NCBI RefSeq assembly: GCF_025717045.1
Contig: NZ_JAOVZN010000006.1
Span: 1,009,435-1,073,434, forward strand
Direction: 5' to 3'
DNA: 64,000 bases
Source of the DNA: Flavobacterium sp. SH_e
GTDB taxonomy: Bacteria > Bacteroidota > Bacteroidia > Flavobacteriales > Flavobacteriaceae
The position numbers and the translations under genes are program-made. Each line of letters begins with the position of its first letter. The stretch's first letter is position 1. Positions 44,314 through 53,668 of the stretch are shown here, piece by piece. The notes beneath the pieces were generated by a model. The model searched no databases. It worked only from the letters and a program-made list of their open reading frames with translations, and was not told the DNA's origin.

Positions 44314-44745
44314 TTAGCTTTTTACTGGATCTGGTAAAACAGTACCTTTAATAGTAAGGATTTTTGTTGGTTGTCCTTCAGCGTTAGAAGTTACAGTTAC
44401 AGTTTTTGTGAAAGCACCAACTCTATCTGTAGCGTATTTTACACCAATAACACCTTTAGCTCCTGGAGCGATTGGCTCTTTTGGAGTAGTTGGAACAGTA
44501 CATCCGCAAGATCCTTGAGTGTTTGTAATAATTAAAGGTTTTGTACCATTGTTAACAAAAACGAATTCACGTTTTCCATCAGCATTGTGAGCGATAGTTC
44601 CGTAGTCGATAGTTTCAGTTTCGAAAAGCATTCCAGCTCCTTCAACTTTAGCAACTTTAGCTGCTTTAGCTTTTTTAGTTGTTTGTGCATTAGTAGCCGT
44701 GATACCAGCTACAGCCAACATAGCGAATAAAATTATTTTTTTCAT
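44314..44745 (-). CDS. DUF1573-family exported protein
   Basis: This 143-residue protein has a signal peptide ending TATNAQ, a Lys/Ala-rich linker, and a DUF1573 beta-sandwich: 'FETETIDYGTIAHNADGKREFVFVNNGTKPLIITN', then 'GSCGCTVPTTPKEPIAPG' with a CxC motif. Such Ig-like domains are abundant in Bacteroidota; function unknown. A promoter candidate is at 44774-44802 and a terminator follows, so it is monocistronic. Confidence 0.85.
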   Translation of the reverse strand: MKKIILFAMLAVAGITATNAQTTKKAKAAKVAKVEGAGMLFETETIDYGTIAHNADGKREFVFVNNGTKPLIITNTQGSCGCTVPTTPKEPIAPGAKGVIGVKYATDRVGAFTKTVTVTSNAEGQPTKILTIKGTVLPDPVKS

Positions 44746-44773
44746 CTTTAAGGGTCTTTTTTTAAATGATAAA

Positions 44774-44802
44774 CAAAGCTATATAAAATTCTTAAACCAC
44801 AA
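44774..44802 (-). promoter_or_regulatory. Promoter of the DUF1573 gene
   Basis: On the minus strand, a TTG (44800-44802) is 18 bases from TAGCTTTG (44774-44781), which lies 28 bases before the ATG. Confidence 0.55.
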
Positions 44803-44902
44803 CCTAAAAATATCTTAAAATATTTTAATTTTTGAAGCATTCAATATTCTTTCAAAAAATCATAAATTCGCTGTCTTAATTTTTCATTTAAAATATATCA
44901 AT

Positions 44903-47509
44903 TTGGCAGCTAAAGAGAAAGTGGTGAAAGAAACACCTTTAATGAAACAGTACAACGAGATCAAGGCTAAATATCCTGATGCATGTCTGCTTTTCAGAGT
45001 AGGAGATTTTTATGAAACCTTTGGAGAAGACGCCATTCGAGCTTCCAAAATTTTAGGGATAACCTTAACTAAAAGAGGAGCAGGCTCTGATACTGAAACA
45101 GCATTGGCTGGGTTTCCGCATCATTCTGTAAACACTTATTTGCCAAAATTGGTAAAAGCCGGACTTCGTGTGGCAATCTGCGATCAGCTGGAAGATCCAA
45201 AAATGACAAAAACAATCGTAAAAAGAGGTGTGACTGAGCTTGTAACTCCAGGGGTTTCTTTGAATGATGAGGTTTTGCAGTCAAAATCAAATAACTTCTT
45301 AGCATCTGTTTATTTTGCTAATAAAAATATCGGAATTTCATTTTTAGATGTTTCGACAGGTGAGTTTTTAACGGCTCAAGGAAATGCAGAATACATTGAT
45401 AAATTATTGCAGAACTTTAATCCAAGTGAGGTTTTGGTTCCGAAGAATAATAAGAATGATTTTAAAACTGCTTTCGGAGAAGATTTTCATAGTTTTTTCT
45501 TAGAAGATTGGATTTATAAAGAAGATTATGCTTTAGAAACTTTGACAAAGCATTTTCAAACTAATTCCTTAAAAGGATTTGGTGTTGAGGAATTGAAAGA
45601 AGGAATTATAGCTTCTGGAGCAATTTTATACTATTTGTCAGAGACGCAGCATAATCGTGTGCAGCATATTACAGCAATTCAGCGTATTGCAGAAGATGCT
45701 TATGTATGGATGGATCGTTTTACCATCAGAAACCTAGAATTGTATCACAGTTATAATCCAAATGCAGTTACGCTTTTAGATGTTATCGATAAAACGCTTT
45801 CTCCAATGGGAGGACGTTTGTTAAAGCGTTGGTTGGCATTGCCTTTAAAAGATGCTAATAAAGTAAAGAGTCGTCATGAAGTCGTGGCGTATTTAAAGTC
45901 AAATCCTGAAATTCTGCACAATATCCAATATCAGATTAAACAGATTTCAGATTTAGAGCGTTTGATTTCTAAAATTGCTGCAGGAAAAGTTTCTCCTCGT
46001 GAAATTGTTTATCTAAAGGAATCTTTAGATGCTATTATTCCGATCAAAACATTGGCGCTTGAAAGTCCACAAGAAGCTGTAAAAGTAATTGGAGACAGTT
46101 TGCATGCTTGTGATTTGCTTCGTGAAAAAATTAAAATAACTTTAAATCAAGATGCTCCTGTTGCCATTTCAAAAGGAAATGCTATTGCGAGCGGAATAAA
46201 TGAAGAGCTGGACGAACTTCGTGCGATTTCAACTTCAGGAAAAGAATTCTTGGAAGGAATTGAAAAAAGAGAATCTGAAAGAACAGGAATTTCTTCATTG
46301 AAAATTTCTTTTAATAATGTTTTTGGATATTATATCGAAGTTAGAAATACCCATAAAGATAAAGTTCCAGAAGAATGGATTCGTAAACAAACTTTGGTAA
46401 ATGCAGAACGTTACATTACAGAAGAATTAAAAGAATACGAAACCAAAATTTTAGGAGCAGAAGAAAAAATCTATAAAATAGAAAGTGAACTTTTTGAGCA
46501 ATTAGTAGCTTGGATTTCAACTTATATCAAACCAGTTCAAATGAACGCGTATTTGGTTGCGCAATTGGATTGTTTGTGCTCTTTTACGCAAATGGCTGTA
46601 GAAAACCAATATGTGCAGCCTGAAATCGATGATACATTTGAATTAGATATTAAAAACGGAAGACATCCTGTAATTGAAAAACAATTGCCTGTTGGGACTC
46701 CATATATTGCAAATGATGTTTTCTTAGATAGAGAAACGCAGCAGATTATTATGATTACGGGGCCTAATATGTCGGGTAAGTCGGCTATCTTGAGACAAAC
46801 GGCTTTAATTGTGCTTTTGGCTCAAATGGGAAGTTTTGTTCCTGCTGATAGCGTTAGAATGGGAATTGTAGATAAGATTTTTACCAGAGTTGGAGCTTCT
46901 GATAATATTTCGATGGGAGAATCAACTTTTATGGTCGAAATGAATGAAACGGCTTCTATTTTGAATAACCTATCAGATAGAAGTTTGGTGTTGCTGGATG
47001 AGATTGGAAGAGGAACGAGTACTTATGACGGAATCTCAATTGCGTGGGCAATTGCGGAATTCTTGCACGAACATCCAGGAAGAGCTAAAACGCTTTTCGC
47101 AACGCATTATCATGAGTTGAATGAAATGACGGAATCGATGCCAAGAATCCAGAATTTCAATGTGGCGGTAAAAGAATTAAAAGATACTGTTCTTTTTGTT
47201 AGAAAGCTGGTAAAAGGAGGAAGCGCGCATAGTTTTGGAATTCACGTGGCAAAAATGGCAGGAATGCCTCAGCTGGTTATTTCGAAAGCTCAAAAGCTTT
47301 TAAAGAAATTAGAAAAAAATCATTCAAGTGATGCTCTAAACGGAATAAAATCGGCAAATGAAGAAATGCAGATGAGTTTCTTTAATTTGGATGATCCTTT
47401 ATTGGAAGAGATAAAAGAAGAAATTTTGAATCTCGATATTAATGCAATTACGCCAGTAGAGGCGTTGATGAAACTGAATGAGATCAAAAGAATGCTGGTT
47501 AAAAAATAA
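44903..47509 (+). CDS. mutS: DNA mismatch repair protein MutS
   Basis: MutS recognises mismatches and starts repair with MutL. The 868-residue protein has the mismatch-binding Phe-x-Glu motif in 'GDFYETF' (F36, E38), connector, lever and clamp regions, the ATPase Walker [10 protein letters not shown] (near 620), Walker B '[16 protein letters not shown]' and the '[10 protein letters not shown]' motif. The frame starts at TTG 44903; the next ATG at 44942 would remove 13 residues. The tRNA genes follow about 160 bases later. Confidence 0.96.
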   Translation: MAAKEKVVKETPLMKQYNEIKAKYPDACLLFRVGDFYETFGEDAIRASKILGITLTKRGAGSDTETALAGFPHHSVNTYLPKLVKAGLRVAICDQLEDPKMTKTIVKRGVTELVTPGVSLNDEVLQSKSNNFLASVYFANKNIGISFLDVSTGEFLTAQGNAEYIDKLLQNFNPSEVLVPKNNKNDFKTAFGEDFHSFFLEDWIYKEDYALETLTKHFQTNSLKGFGVEELKEGIIASGAILYYLSETQHNRVQHITAIQRIAEDAYVWMDRFTIRNLELYHSYNPNAVTLLDVIDKTLSPMGGRLLKRWLALPLKDANKVKSRHEVVAYLKSNPEILHNIQYQIKQISDLERLISKIAAGKVSPREIVYLKESLDAIIPIKTLALESPQEAVKVIGDSLHACDLLREKIKITLNQDAPVAISKGNAIASGINEELDELRAISTSGKEFLEGIEKRESERTGISSLKISFNNVFGYYIEVRNTHKDKVPEEWIRKQTLVNAERYITEELKEYETKILGAEEKIYKIESELFEQLVAWISTYIKPVQMNAYLVAQLDCLCSFTQMAVENQYVQPEIDDTFELDIKNGRHPVIEKQLPVGTPYIANDVFLDRETQQIIMITGPNMSGKSAILRQTALIVLLAQMGSFVPADSVRMGIVDKIFTRVGASDNISMGESTFMVEMNETASILNNLSDRSLVLLDEIGRGTSTYDGISIAWAIAEFLHEHPGRAKTLFATHYHELNEMTESMPRIQNFNVAVKELKDTVLFVRKLVKGGSAHSFGIHVAKMAGMPQLVISKAQKLLKKLEKNHSSDALNGIKSANEEMQMSFFNLDDPLLEEIKEEILNLDINAITPVEALMKLNEIKRMLVKK

Positions 47510-47585
47510 AATATAAAAATTTTCAATTTTAAAGTTTAGGTTATCAGAATGTTATAAAATAAGTGGATTTTTTTTTAGAAAAACG

Positions 47586-47616
47586 CTTGTGTAATTGAAT
47601 AAATGTCCTAAATTTG
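47586..47616 (+). promoter_or_regulatory. Promoter of the tRNA-Gly/tRNA-Leu pair
   Basis: CTTG (47586-47589) and TAAATTTG (47609-47616) are separated by 19 bases. Transcription would start about 50 bases before the first tRNA, leaving a leader with a small CGCAA/TTGCG inverted repeat. Confidence 0.6.
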
Positions 47617-47670
47617 CACTCGCAATACGAAACAAATCAAGTGTTGCGGTTCTTAATAAAATTTGAAAAT

Positions 47671-47743
47671 GCGAAAATAGCTCAGTTGGTAGAGCGCGAC
47701 CTTGCCAAGGTCGAGGTCGCGGGTTCGAGCCCCGTTTTTCGCT
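47671..47743 (+). tRNA. tRNA-Gly (GCC)
   Basis: The 73-base cloverleaf has acceptor GCGAAAA with TTTTCGC, a D arm GCTC...GAGC, an anticodon stem CGACC/GGTCG with anticodon GCC at 47704-47706, and a T arm GCGGG with GGTTCGAG in the loop. The discriminator base is T, typical for glycine. No CCA is encoded, so it must be added afterwards. Confidence 0.97.
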
Positions 47744-47758
47744 CTAAAACCATATAAT

Positions 47759-47844
47759 GCTCGGATGGTGAAATTGGTAGACACGCTGGACTTAAAATCC
47801 AGTGAACAGCAATGTTCGTGCGGGTTCAAGTCCCGCTCTGAGTA
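47759..47844 (+). tRNA. tRNA-Leu (UAA)
   Basis: The 86-base class II tRNA has acceptor GCTCGGA paired with TCTGAGT (G-T pairs at the end and in the middle), an anticodon stem CTGGA/TCCAG with anticodon TAA at 47793-47795, and a long variable arm (GAACAGCAATGTTC). The discriminator is A. No CCA is encoded. It lies 15 bases after tRNA-Gly and shares its promoter and the terminator that follows. Confidence 0.96.
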
Positions 47845-47847
47845 CTA

Positions 47848-47876
47848 AAGCCTCTTCTTTTGAAGAGGCTTTTTTT
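47848..47876 (+). terminator. Terminator of the tRNA pair
   Basis: A perfect 10-bp stem (AAGCCTCTTC) has a TTTT loop and a 7-base T-run. It starts three bases after tRNA-Leu. Confidence 0.9.
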
Positions 47877-47920
47877 ATTTGCAGACTTGCAGGTAATAAA
47901 TTTACGCAGTAAATTTATTA

Positions 47921-48010
47921 GAATCTCAGAATCTCAGAATCTCAGAATCTCAGAATCTCAGAATCTCAGAATCTCAGAATCTCAGAATCTCAGAATCTCA
48001 GAATCTCAGA
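47921..48010 (+). repeat. Octanucleotide tandem repeat (GAATCTCA), about 11 copies
   Basis: 90 bases contain 11.25 perfect copies of GAATCTCA with no interruption. All three plus-strand frames are open and encode the same octapeptide (SESQNLRI), simply phase-shifted, while TGA occurs in all three minus-strand frames. It ends 33 bases before the ATG of the DUF1508-like gene. Long perfect 8-bp repeats can change copy number by slippage. Confidence 0.9.
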
Positions 48011-48043
48011 AAAAATCTAAAATCAATAATCTAAAATTTATAA

Positions 48044-48427
48044 ATGGGTGCTTTTGTAATTAGCAGGCGATTTAATGATGAATATAAATTTACGTTTACT
48101 TCGCGTAGAGGGAAAGTTATTTTTACGAGTTTGAGTTATGAATTGAGATTTGAGTGTGAAGAAGATATTGAGAAATTTAAAGCGAATATTGATCTTGCAA
48201 AGTTTTTGAAATTTAAAGGCTCTGGTGGGAAGTATTTTTTTAAATTAATGCTTGGGGAGGTTCATTTTGCTACAAGTCGTAAATACAGCACGGAATTGCT
48301 TTTGCAGAAAGGGATAAAAGAAATTGTGACTTATTCCTCTAGGTCGGAAATTTTAGATTTCTCTTCAAATGAATTGATTTTTGAAGATGAGGAGTCTGAA
48401 GAAGAAGTAGAGGAGGAGGTTGAATAA
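48044..48427 (+). CDS. DUF1508/YegP-like protein
   Basis: This 127-residue protein has two copies of the short beta-beta-alpha YegP-type unit ('GAFVISRRFNDEYKFTFTSRRGKVIFTS' and 'GGKYFFKLMLGEVHFATS'), more diverged than usual, and then a Glu-rich acidic tail. The function of DUF1508 proteins is unknown. It lies just downstream of the octanucleotide repeat and ends at a palindromic terminator. No TAnnTTTG box is visible nearby. Confidence 0.65.
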   Translation: MGAFVISRRFNDEYKFTFTSRRGKVIFTSLSYELRFECEEDIEKFKANIDLAKFLKFKGSGGKYFFKLMLGEVHFATSRKYSTELLLQKGIKEIVTYSSRSEILDFSSNELIFEDEESEEEVEEEVE

Positions 48428-48462
48428 AAAAAAGCGTTTACAATTGTAAACGCTTTTTTTTT
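48426..48462. terminator. Bidirectional terminator after the DUF1508-like gene
   Basis: A perfect long palindrome with arm GCGTTTACAA lies between an A-run and a T-run. It can form a 16-bp stem without a spacer, so the tip must open to make a small loop. Confidence 0.8.
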
Positions 48463-48489
48463 ATTTGAAGTAGATCAATGTTGATCAAA

Positions 48490-48515
48490 AAAAAACCATC
48501 TTAAAAGATGGCTTT
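48490..48515 (-). terminator. Terminator of the heptad-repeat lipoprotein gene
   Basis: CCATCT and AGATGG pair around TAAA, with a U-run on the minus strand. A second small hairpin (TTAGAAC with GTTCTAA, 48523-48540) directly precedes it in the transcript. Confidence 0.65.
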
Positions 48516-48540
48516 AAAATCGTTAGAACTTAGGTTCTAA

Positions 48541-48756
48541 TTATTTTTTTACTTCTTCTACTTTAGCAGCAGCTGAATCAACTTTAGCAGCAGCTGAATC
48601 AACAGTTGTAGCAGCAGAATCAACTACAGCAGCAGCTGAATCAACAGCAACAGCAGCAGAATCTACAGCAGGAGCTTCAGCAGCAGCGTCAGCTTTTTTA
48701 CAAGATACAACAGTTAAAACAGCAACAACAGCTAAACTTAAAAATACTTTTTTCAT
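48541..48756 (-). CDS. Tiny alanine-rich heptad-repeat lipoprotein
   Basis: This 71-residue protein has a lipoprotein signal with lipobox VVSC (Cys19). The mature part is a strict 7-residue repeat in which Val-Asp-Ser recurs at 31, 38, 45, 52 and 59, with Val again at 66, separated by Ala-rich residues. It ends EEVKK. The DNA is a 21-bp tandem array. A lipid-anchored Ala-rich helix with C-terminal lysines recalls Braun's lipoprotein in plan (Lpp is 78 residues with heptads and a C-terminal Lys), but there is no sequence evidence of homology. Confidence 0.75.
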   Translation of the reverse strand: MKKVFLSLAVVAVLTVVSCKKADAAAEAPAVDSAAVAVDSAAAVVDSAATTVDSAAAKVDSAAAKVEEVKK

Positions 48757-49096
48757 CTTACTTTATTATAAAAGGTTAATTATTAATTCGTGGCAAAGAT
48801 ATAAATTTTTTAATATGTAAAATATTTTTTCACTTTTTTTTTAAAATATTTTCCTTACTCACGATTATCTTAGTTATCAAATAATATGCCAAAATAGTAA
48901 ATATAAATCATATTATTGTATGTTTTGTGTAATTTATTTTTTGTTGAAAATTCTATCGTTGTTTTGAGTCTTTTAATTGGGTTTGTTATAGTTTATTTTG
49001 TTTTTTGTAGAATATTTTATAGCGCTAAATATCTTAAAAATATATTTTAATAAGTTTAATTGCCATAAAAATCTCTTTTAATGCTAGAAATTTGCT
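48757..49096. other. Intergenic region between the small lipoprotein gene and the KDO transferase gene
   Basis: It is very AT-rich. It holds a TATCTTTG -7 candidate for the lipoprotein gene (minus strand; CAAAGATA at 48794-48801). Otherwise I see no open frame, repeat or hairpin that I can support. Confidence 0.5.
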
Positions 49097-50335
49097 TTAA
49101 AGGGCTTTAGAAACGACTTTCATAATTGTTTCTGTAGCATCTTTGTTGTTTTGAATGAAGGATTTGCATATTTCGCTTTTTTCATTATAGAAAGAGTTAT
49201 CAGATAAAAGATGGTCAAAAGCCTCTTTTAATTCTTTAAAATTTGAAATGATCGCGCATCCTTTTAATTCAACAAGTGAAACCGCTTCTGCAAAATTAGA
49301 ATAGTTTGGTCCAATTACGATTGGAATTCCAAATGTCGCTGGTTCCAAAATATTATGTATGCCAGGATTTCCAAATCCGCCGCCCACATATGCAATAGTT
49401 CCGTAGCTGTAAATTTTAGTCAGCAAACCAACTGTATCTATGATGAAAACATTATAAGATGCTAAATCTTTGTTTTCTTTTTCTGAAAATAAAACAGTTG
49501 ATTTAGTAATTTTTGACTGAAGATCTGAAATCTGATCAGGTTTGATATTATGCGGTGCGATTATGAATTTTACATTTTCTGGGGCTTGATTAATGTATTC
49601 GCTTATTAAAACTTCATCTTTTGGCCACGAACTTCCTATAACTATAACTGGCTGATTATTTTTGAAATTTTGTATAAAATCTAACGAATTATCACGTTCT
49701 AAAATTGCATTGACGCGATCAAATCTAGTGTCGCCTGAGACAATTACATTATTAAATCCTAAACTTTCTACTTTTTGTTTTGATTTTTCGTTTTGAACAA
49801 AGAAATAAGTGAATGCTTTTAATGCTTTTCTGTAGAATCCGCCATACCATTTAAAAAACATTTGGCTGTCTCTGAAAATTCCTGAAATCAGATAAGTTGG
49901 AGTTTTGCTTTTTTCTAATTCTTTTAAATAGTTTAACCAAAATTCATATTTGATAAAAAAAGCAAATTCAGGATGAGCCAATTTTAGAAATGTTTTTGCA
50001 TTGCTTTTTGTATCCAAAGGAAGATAAACAGTAACATCGGCAACTGTGTTGTTTTTACGCACTTCGTATCCAGATGGTGAAAAAAAGGTTACAATAATCT
50101 TGTGCGAAGGGTATTTTTCTTTGATTTTTTCAATAACTGGCAGCCCTTGCTCGTATTCTCCTAATGAAGCAGAATGAAACCAAATTGTCTTGTCTTCGGG
50201 TTTTATTTTTTCTTCTAAAGTTGAAAAAACATTTTTTCGGCCTTCAACAAAAAGCTTAATTTTCGGACTAAATAAGGCTACGATTCTTAAGAAAAATCCT
50301 GCGATGTATAGGGTTAAATTGTATAAAAAAAGCAT
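49097..50335 (-). CDS. waaA: 3-deoxy-D-manno-octulosonic acid (KDO) transferase
   Basis: WaaA adds KDO to lipid A at the inner face of the inner membrane. The 412-residue GT-B enzyme has an N-terminal membrane segment, 'TIWFHSASLGEYEQGLPVIEK' at about 50-70 (catalytic Glu region), 'PTYLISGIFRDSQMFFKWYGGFYRK' in the middle, and 'IAYVGGGFGNPGIHNILEPATFGIPIVIGPNY' in the CMP-KDO-binding half. It is transcribed away from the DegT gene. Confidence 0.93.
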   Translation of the reverse strand: MLFLYNLTLYIAGFFLRIVALFSPKIKLFVEGRKNVFSTLEEKIKPEDKTIWFHSASLGEYEQGLPVIEKIKEKYPSHKIIVTFFSPSGYEVRKNNTVADVTVYLPLDTKSNAKTFLKLAHPEFAFFIKYEFWLNYLKELEKSKTPTYLISGIFRDSQMFFKWYGGFYRKALKAFTYFFVQNEKSKQKVESLGFNNVIVSGDTRFDRVNAILERDNSLDFIQNFKNNQPVIVIGSSWPKDEVLISEYINQAPENVKFIIAPHNIKPDQISDLQSKITKSTVLFSEKENKDLASYNVFIIDTVGLLTKIYSYGTIAYVGGGFGNPGIHNILEPATFGIPIVIGPNYSNFAEAVSLVELKGCAIISNFKELKEAFDHLLSDNSFYNEKSEICKSFIQNNKDATETIMKVVSKAL

Positions 50336-50380
50336 GTAATAATTTTTGCAGCTAAATTACATTTCTTTCGACTATTTTCA

Positions 50381-50410
50381 TTGGTTTGAAGCTATTAATA
50401 ACTATTTTTG
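50381..50410 (+). promoter_or_regulatory. Promoter of the DegT-galE unit
   Basis: TTG (50381-50383) and TATTTTTG (50403-50410) are 19 bases apart; a second TTTG (50385-50388) is 14 bases away. The ATG is at 50471. Confidence 0.55.
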
Positions 50411-50470
50411 TTCCTCCTTTTAGAGATTTCTGTTTAAACAGTGTCTTTAATTTTTAAATACATTCAAACA

Positions 50471-51604
50471 ATGAAAAAAATTCAAATGGTTGACTTAAAA
50501 AGTCAATACGAAAAAATAAAATCTACTGTAGATGCTTCAATTCAAGAAGTTTTAGACACAAATACTTATATTAACGGACCTTTAGTTCATCAGTTTCAAA
50601 AAAATCTTGAAGATTATTTAGGTGCAAAACATGTTATTCCATGTGCAAACGGAACAGATGCTTTGCAGATTGCGATGATGGGATTAGGGCTTCAGCCAGG
50701 AGATGAAGTTATTACTGCCGATTTTACTTTTGCTGCTACAGTTGAGGTTATTGCTTTATTGCAGTTAACTCCGGTTTTGGTTGATGTGGATATGACAAAT
50801 ATGAATATCGATATTGATGCAGTAAAAAAAGCAATTACGCCAAAAACTAAAGCTATTGTGCCTGTTCATTTATTTGGACGCGCTGCGAATATGGATGCTA
50901 TTATGGAAATTGCATCACAATATAATTTATATGTAATTGAAGATAATGCGCAAGCAATTGGAGCTGATTATATTTCTAAATCTGGAGCAAAAACTAAAGT
51001 TGGAACAATTGGACATGTTGCAGCAACTTCGTTCTTTCCTTCGAAAAACTTAGGATGTTACGGAGATGGTGGAGCAATTTTTACAAACGATGATAATTTG
51101 GCTCACATTATTCGTGGAATTGTAAATCACGGAATGTACGAGCGTTACCACCATGATGTTGTAGGTGTAAATTCACGTTTAGATAGTATTCAAGCAGGAG
51201 TTTTAAATGCAAAATTGCCTCTTTTAGATGAATATAACACGGCTCGCCGTTTAGCAGCAACAAAATATAATGCAGCTTTCGCTGGAAATGCAAAAATTAT
51301 TACTCCAGATTTTGATGCAAACGAAAATGATCACGTTTTCCACCAATATGTATTAAGAATTATTGATGCAGATCGTAATGCTTTAATGCAACATTTATTG
51401 GATAAAGGAATTCCTTGTGCTATTTATTACCCAATTCCGTTACATTCTCAAAAAGCATATTTAGATCCTCGTTATAAAGAAGAGCAATTCCCTGTAACAA
51501 ACCAATTGGTAAAAGAAGTTATTGCTTTGCCAATGCATACAGAGCTTGACGATGAACAAATTAAATTCATTACAGATTCTGTTTTAGAATTTTTAAACAA
51601 ATAA
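50471..51604 (+). CDS. DegT/DnrJ/EryC1/StrS-family aminotransferase
   Basis: This PLP enzyme transfers an amino group to a nucleotide-linked keto-sugar. From the ATG at 50471 it has 377 residues, with the fold-type I motifs 'CANGTDALQIAMM', 'VIPV' equivalents, 'VIEDNAQAIGA' (the Asp binding PLP nitrogen) and the Schiff-base Lys192 in 'SFFPSKNLGCYGDGGA'. The sugar cannot be told. galE follows after 44 bases on the same strand, so both probably serve surface polysaccharide synthesis. Confidence 0.9.
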   Translation: MKKIQMVDLKSQYEKIKSTVDASIQEVLDTNTYINGPLVHQFQKNLEDYLGAKHVIPCANGTDALQIAMMGLGLQPGDEVITADFTFAATVEVIALLQLTPVLVDVDMTNMNIDIDAVKKAITPKTKAIVPVHLFGRAANMDAIMEIASQYNLYVIEDNAQAIGADYISKSGAKTKVGTIGHVAATSFFPSKNLGCYGDGGAIFTNDDNLAHIIRGIVNHGMYERYHHDVVGVNSRLDSIQAGVLNAKLPLLDEYNTARRLAATKYNAAFAGNAKIITPDFDANENDHVFHQYVLRIIDADRNALMQHLLDKGIPCAIYYPIPLHSQKAYLDPRYKEEQFPVTNQLVKEVIALPMHTELDDEQIKFITDSVLEFLNK

Positions 51605-51648
51605 TTAAAAGCTTATTAGCCGAAAAATAACCACAAACAAACCAAAAA

Positions 51649-52665
51649 ATGAAAGTATTAGTAACAGGAGGGTTAGGATTTATTGGATCTCATACTGTAG
51701 TCGAATTGCAAAATGAAGGCTTCGAAGTAGTGATTATAGATAATCTTTCAAACTCTTCAGAAGATGTTTTAAAAGGAATTACAGCGATTACAGGAAAAAC
51801 TCCTTTATTCGAAAAATTAGATTTAAGGGAAAAAGCTGCAGTGCAGGATTTCTTTAAAAAACACAATGATGTTACAGGAGTTATTCATTTTGCGGCTTCA
51901 AAAGCAGTAGGAGAAAGTGTTGAACAGCCTTTGTTGTATTATGAAAACAACATTAGCAGTTTGATTTATCTTTTGCAAGAATTACAGCAAAAGCCAGAGG
52001 CAAGTTTTATTTTCAGTTCTTCTTGTACGGTTTACGGTCAAGCCGAAAAAATGCCAATTACAGAAGATGCGCCAGTCCAAACAGCAATGTCTCCTTATGG
52101 AAATACAAAACAAATTGGCGAAGAAATTATTACAGATACAGCTAAAGTTACCAATATCAGTGCTATTTTATTGCGTTATTTTAATCCAGTTGGAGCACAC
52201 GAATCGGTAGAAATTGGAGAATTGCCTTTAGGAGTTCCTCAGAATTTAGTTCCTTTTATTACGCAAACTGGAGTAGGATTGCGTCAAGAATTATCTGTTT
52301 TTGGAAATGATTACCCAACTCCAGACGGAACTGCAGTTCGCGATTACATTCACGTTGTTGACTTAGCGAAAGCGCACGTAATTGCTTTACAGCGTTTATT
52401 AAATAAAAAGAATTTAGCGAAAGTTGAAACCTTCAATTTAGGAACAGGAAAAGGAAGTTCTGTTCTTGAAGTCATTCATAGTTTTGAAAAAGTAAGCGAT
52501 AAAAAATTACCATACGTAATTAAGCCACGTCGTGAAGGTGATATTACCGAAGCTTACGCGAATACTGATAAGGCAAATAATGTCTTAGGTTGGAAGGCTG
52601 AGCTAAGTTTAGACGAAGCTATGGCAAGTGCTTGGAAATGGGAACAAAAAGTGAGGAATAAATAA
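51649..52665 (+). CDS. galE: UDP-glucose 4-epimerase
   Basis: GalE interconverts UDP-glucose and UDP-galactose. The 338-residue protein has the NAD-binding GGLGFIGS (7-14), the catalytic Ser-Tyr-Lys triad with 'FSSSCTVYG' and Tyr150/Lys154 in 'SPYGNTKQIGEE', and 'ILLRYFNPVGAH', 'DGTAVRDYIHVVDLAKAH'. It is preceded by a DegT-family aminotransferase and ended by a terminator. Confidence 0.95.
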   Translation: MKVLVTGGLGFIGSHTVVELQNEGFEVVIIDNLSNSSEDVLKGITAITGKTPLFEKLDLREKAAVQDFFKKHNDVTGVIHFAASKAVGESVEQPLLYYENNISSLIYLLQELQQKPEASFIFSSSCTVYGQAEKMPITEDAPVQTAMSPYGNTKQIGEEIITDTAKVTNISAILLRYFNPVGAHESVEIGELPLGVPQNLVPFITQTGVGLRQELSVFGNDYPTPDGTAVRDYIHVVDLAKAHVIALQRLLNKKNLAKVETFNLGTGKGSSVLEVIHSFEKVSDKKLPYVIKPRREGDITEAYANTDKANNVLGWKAELSLDEAMASAWKWEQKVRNK

Positions 52666-52698
52666 ATTCTTTATCAGTTAAAATTATAAAATTTTAAG

Positions 52699-52736
52699 AT
52701 CCCAAATTATAGCAGTATAGTTTGGGATTTTTTTTT
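52699..52736 (+). terminator. Terminator after galE
   Basis: A 13-bp stem with one G-T pair (arm ATCCCAAATTATA; 52699-52711 with 52716-52728) has a GCAG loop and a 9-base T-run. Confidence 0.85.
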
Positions 52737-52751
52737 AGCGTATTAATTATC

Positions 52752-53657
52752 ATGAAACAAAGTTTAGATTATAAATTAATATTTGCCTTAGCGGCTGTTG
52801 GAATTATTTGGGGAACTACCTTTTTAGGGATTAGAGTTGCAGTTGAAACGATTCCGCCTTGGTTTGTAACTTCAATTCGTCAGGGATTGGCGGGAATAAT
52901 TATGATGATTATTTTATTGTTCAAAAAAGAATTGAAATGGATTGGGTGGGAAAATTTAAAACATCAGCTTGTTCCTTCTATTTTGATGATTGTAATTGCA
53001 AATGGTTTTACAACCGTTGCTGAAAAGACTGTGCCAAGCGGACTGGCTTCGGTAATCAGTGCGATGTCCCCTATACTTATTTTTCTTGGCAGTATTTTAT
53101 TTAAATTACAAAAACCAAGTTTAAGAGGATTTATTGGAGTTATAATAGGATTTTCGGGAGTCGTTTTTATATTTAAAGATGGACTAAGATCTTTTTTAGA
53201 TGCCGATTACAGAATCGGAATGATGTTTATGGGATTTGCGATTACTGCTTGGGCTGCCGGAACAATTTATACCAAAATTCATGGGAACAAATCTAAAAAT
53301 ATAATTCTTAATTTATTTTACCAGTTTACAATGGCTTCGTGCATTCAGATTATTTTGGCATTTATTTTTTCGCCAATTATCGATGTGAATTTATGGAGTT
53401 CTAAAAGTATTTTAGCCGCATTGTATTTGTCGATTTTTGGATCTGTAATTGCTTTTTTTAGTTACAATTACGCTTTGAAACACGTTACGCCAGTTCAAGT
53501 TTCTATTTTAGCGTATATCAATACCATAATTGCTGTATTTTTTGGCTGGCTGATTTTGGATGAAAAAATTACCATCGATTTTATAATCGCTACAATCTTG
53601 ATTATTTTGGGAGTTTTTATTATTAATTACAAAAAGAAGGAAAAGAAAGCTTTGTAA
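52752..53657 (+). CDS. EamA-family (DMT) transporter
   Basis: This 301-residue integral membrane protein has about ten hydrophobic helices in two EamA repeats, including 'GIIWGTTFLGIRVAVETIPPWFVTSIRQGLAG' in the first half and 'YALKHVTPVQVSILAYINTIIAVFFGWLIL' in the second. EamA-type carriers export metabolites such as amino acids; the substrate is unknown. An upstream in-frame start at 52722 lies within the galE terminator, so 52752 is preferred. Confidence 0.9.
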   Translation: MKQSLDYKLIFALAAVGIIWGTTFLGIRVAVETIPPWFVTSIRQGLAGIIMMIILLFKKELKWIGWENLKHQLVPSILMIVIANGFTTVAEKTVPSGLASVISAMSPILIFLGSILFKLQKPSLRGFIGVIIGFSGVVFIFKDGLRSFLDADYRIGMMFMGFAITAWAAGTIYTKIHGNKSKNIILNLFYQFTMASCIQIILAFIFSPIIDVNLWSSKSILAALYLSIFGSVIAFFSYNYALKHVTPVQVSILAYINTIIAVFFGWLILDEKITIDFIIATILIILGVFIINYKKKEKKAL

Positions 53658-53668
53658 AAAAGAATCAA

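Noticed and set aside
47860..48063. Open frame across the octanucleotide array
   Set aside because: It exists because the 8-bp repeat has no plus-strand stops; it starts in the tRNA terminator and has no promoter or protein-like part outside the repeat.
48541..48756. Repeat-expanded junk frame
   Set aside because: The lipobox, strict heptads, promoter candidate and terminator support a real gene, so it was kept as a CDS.
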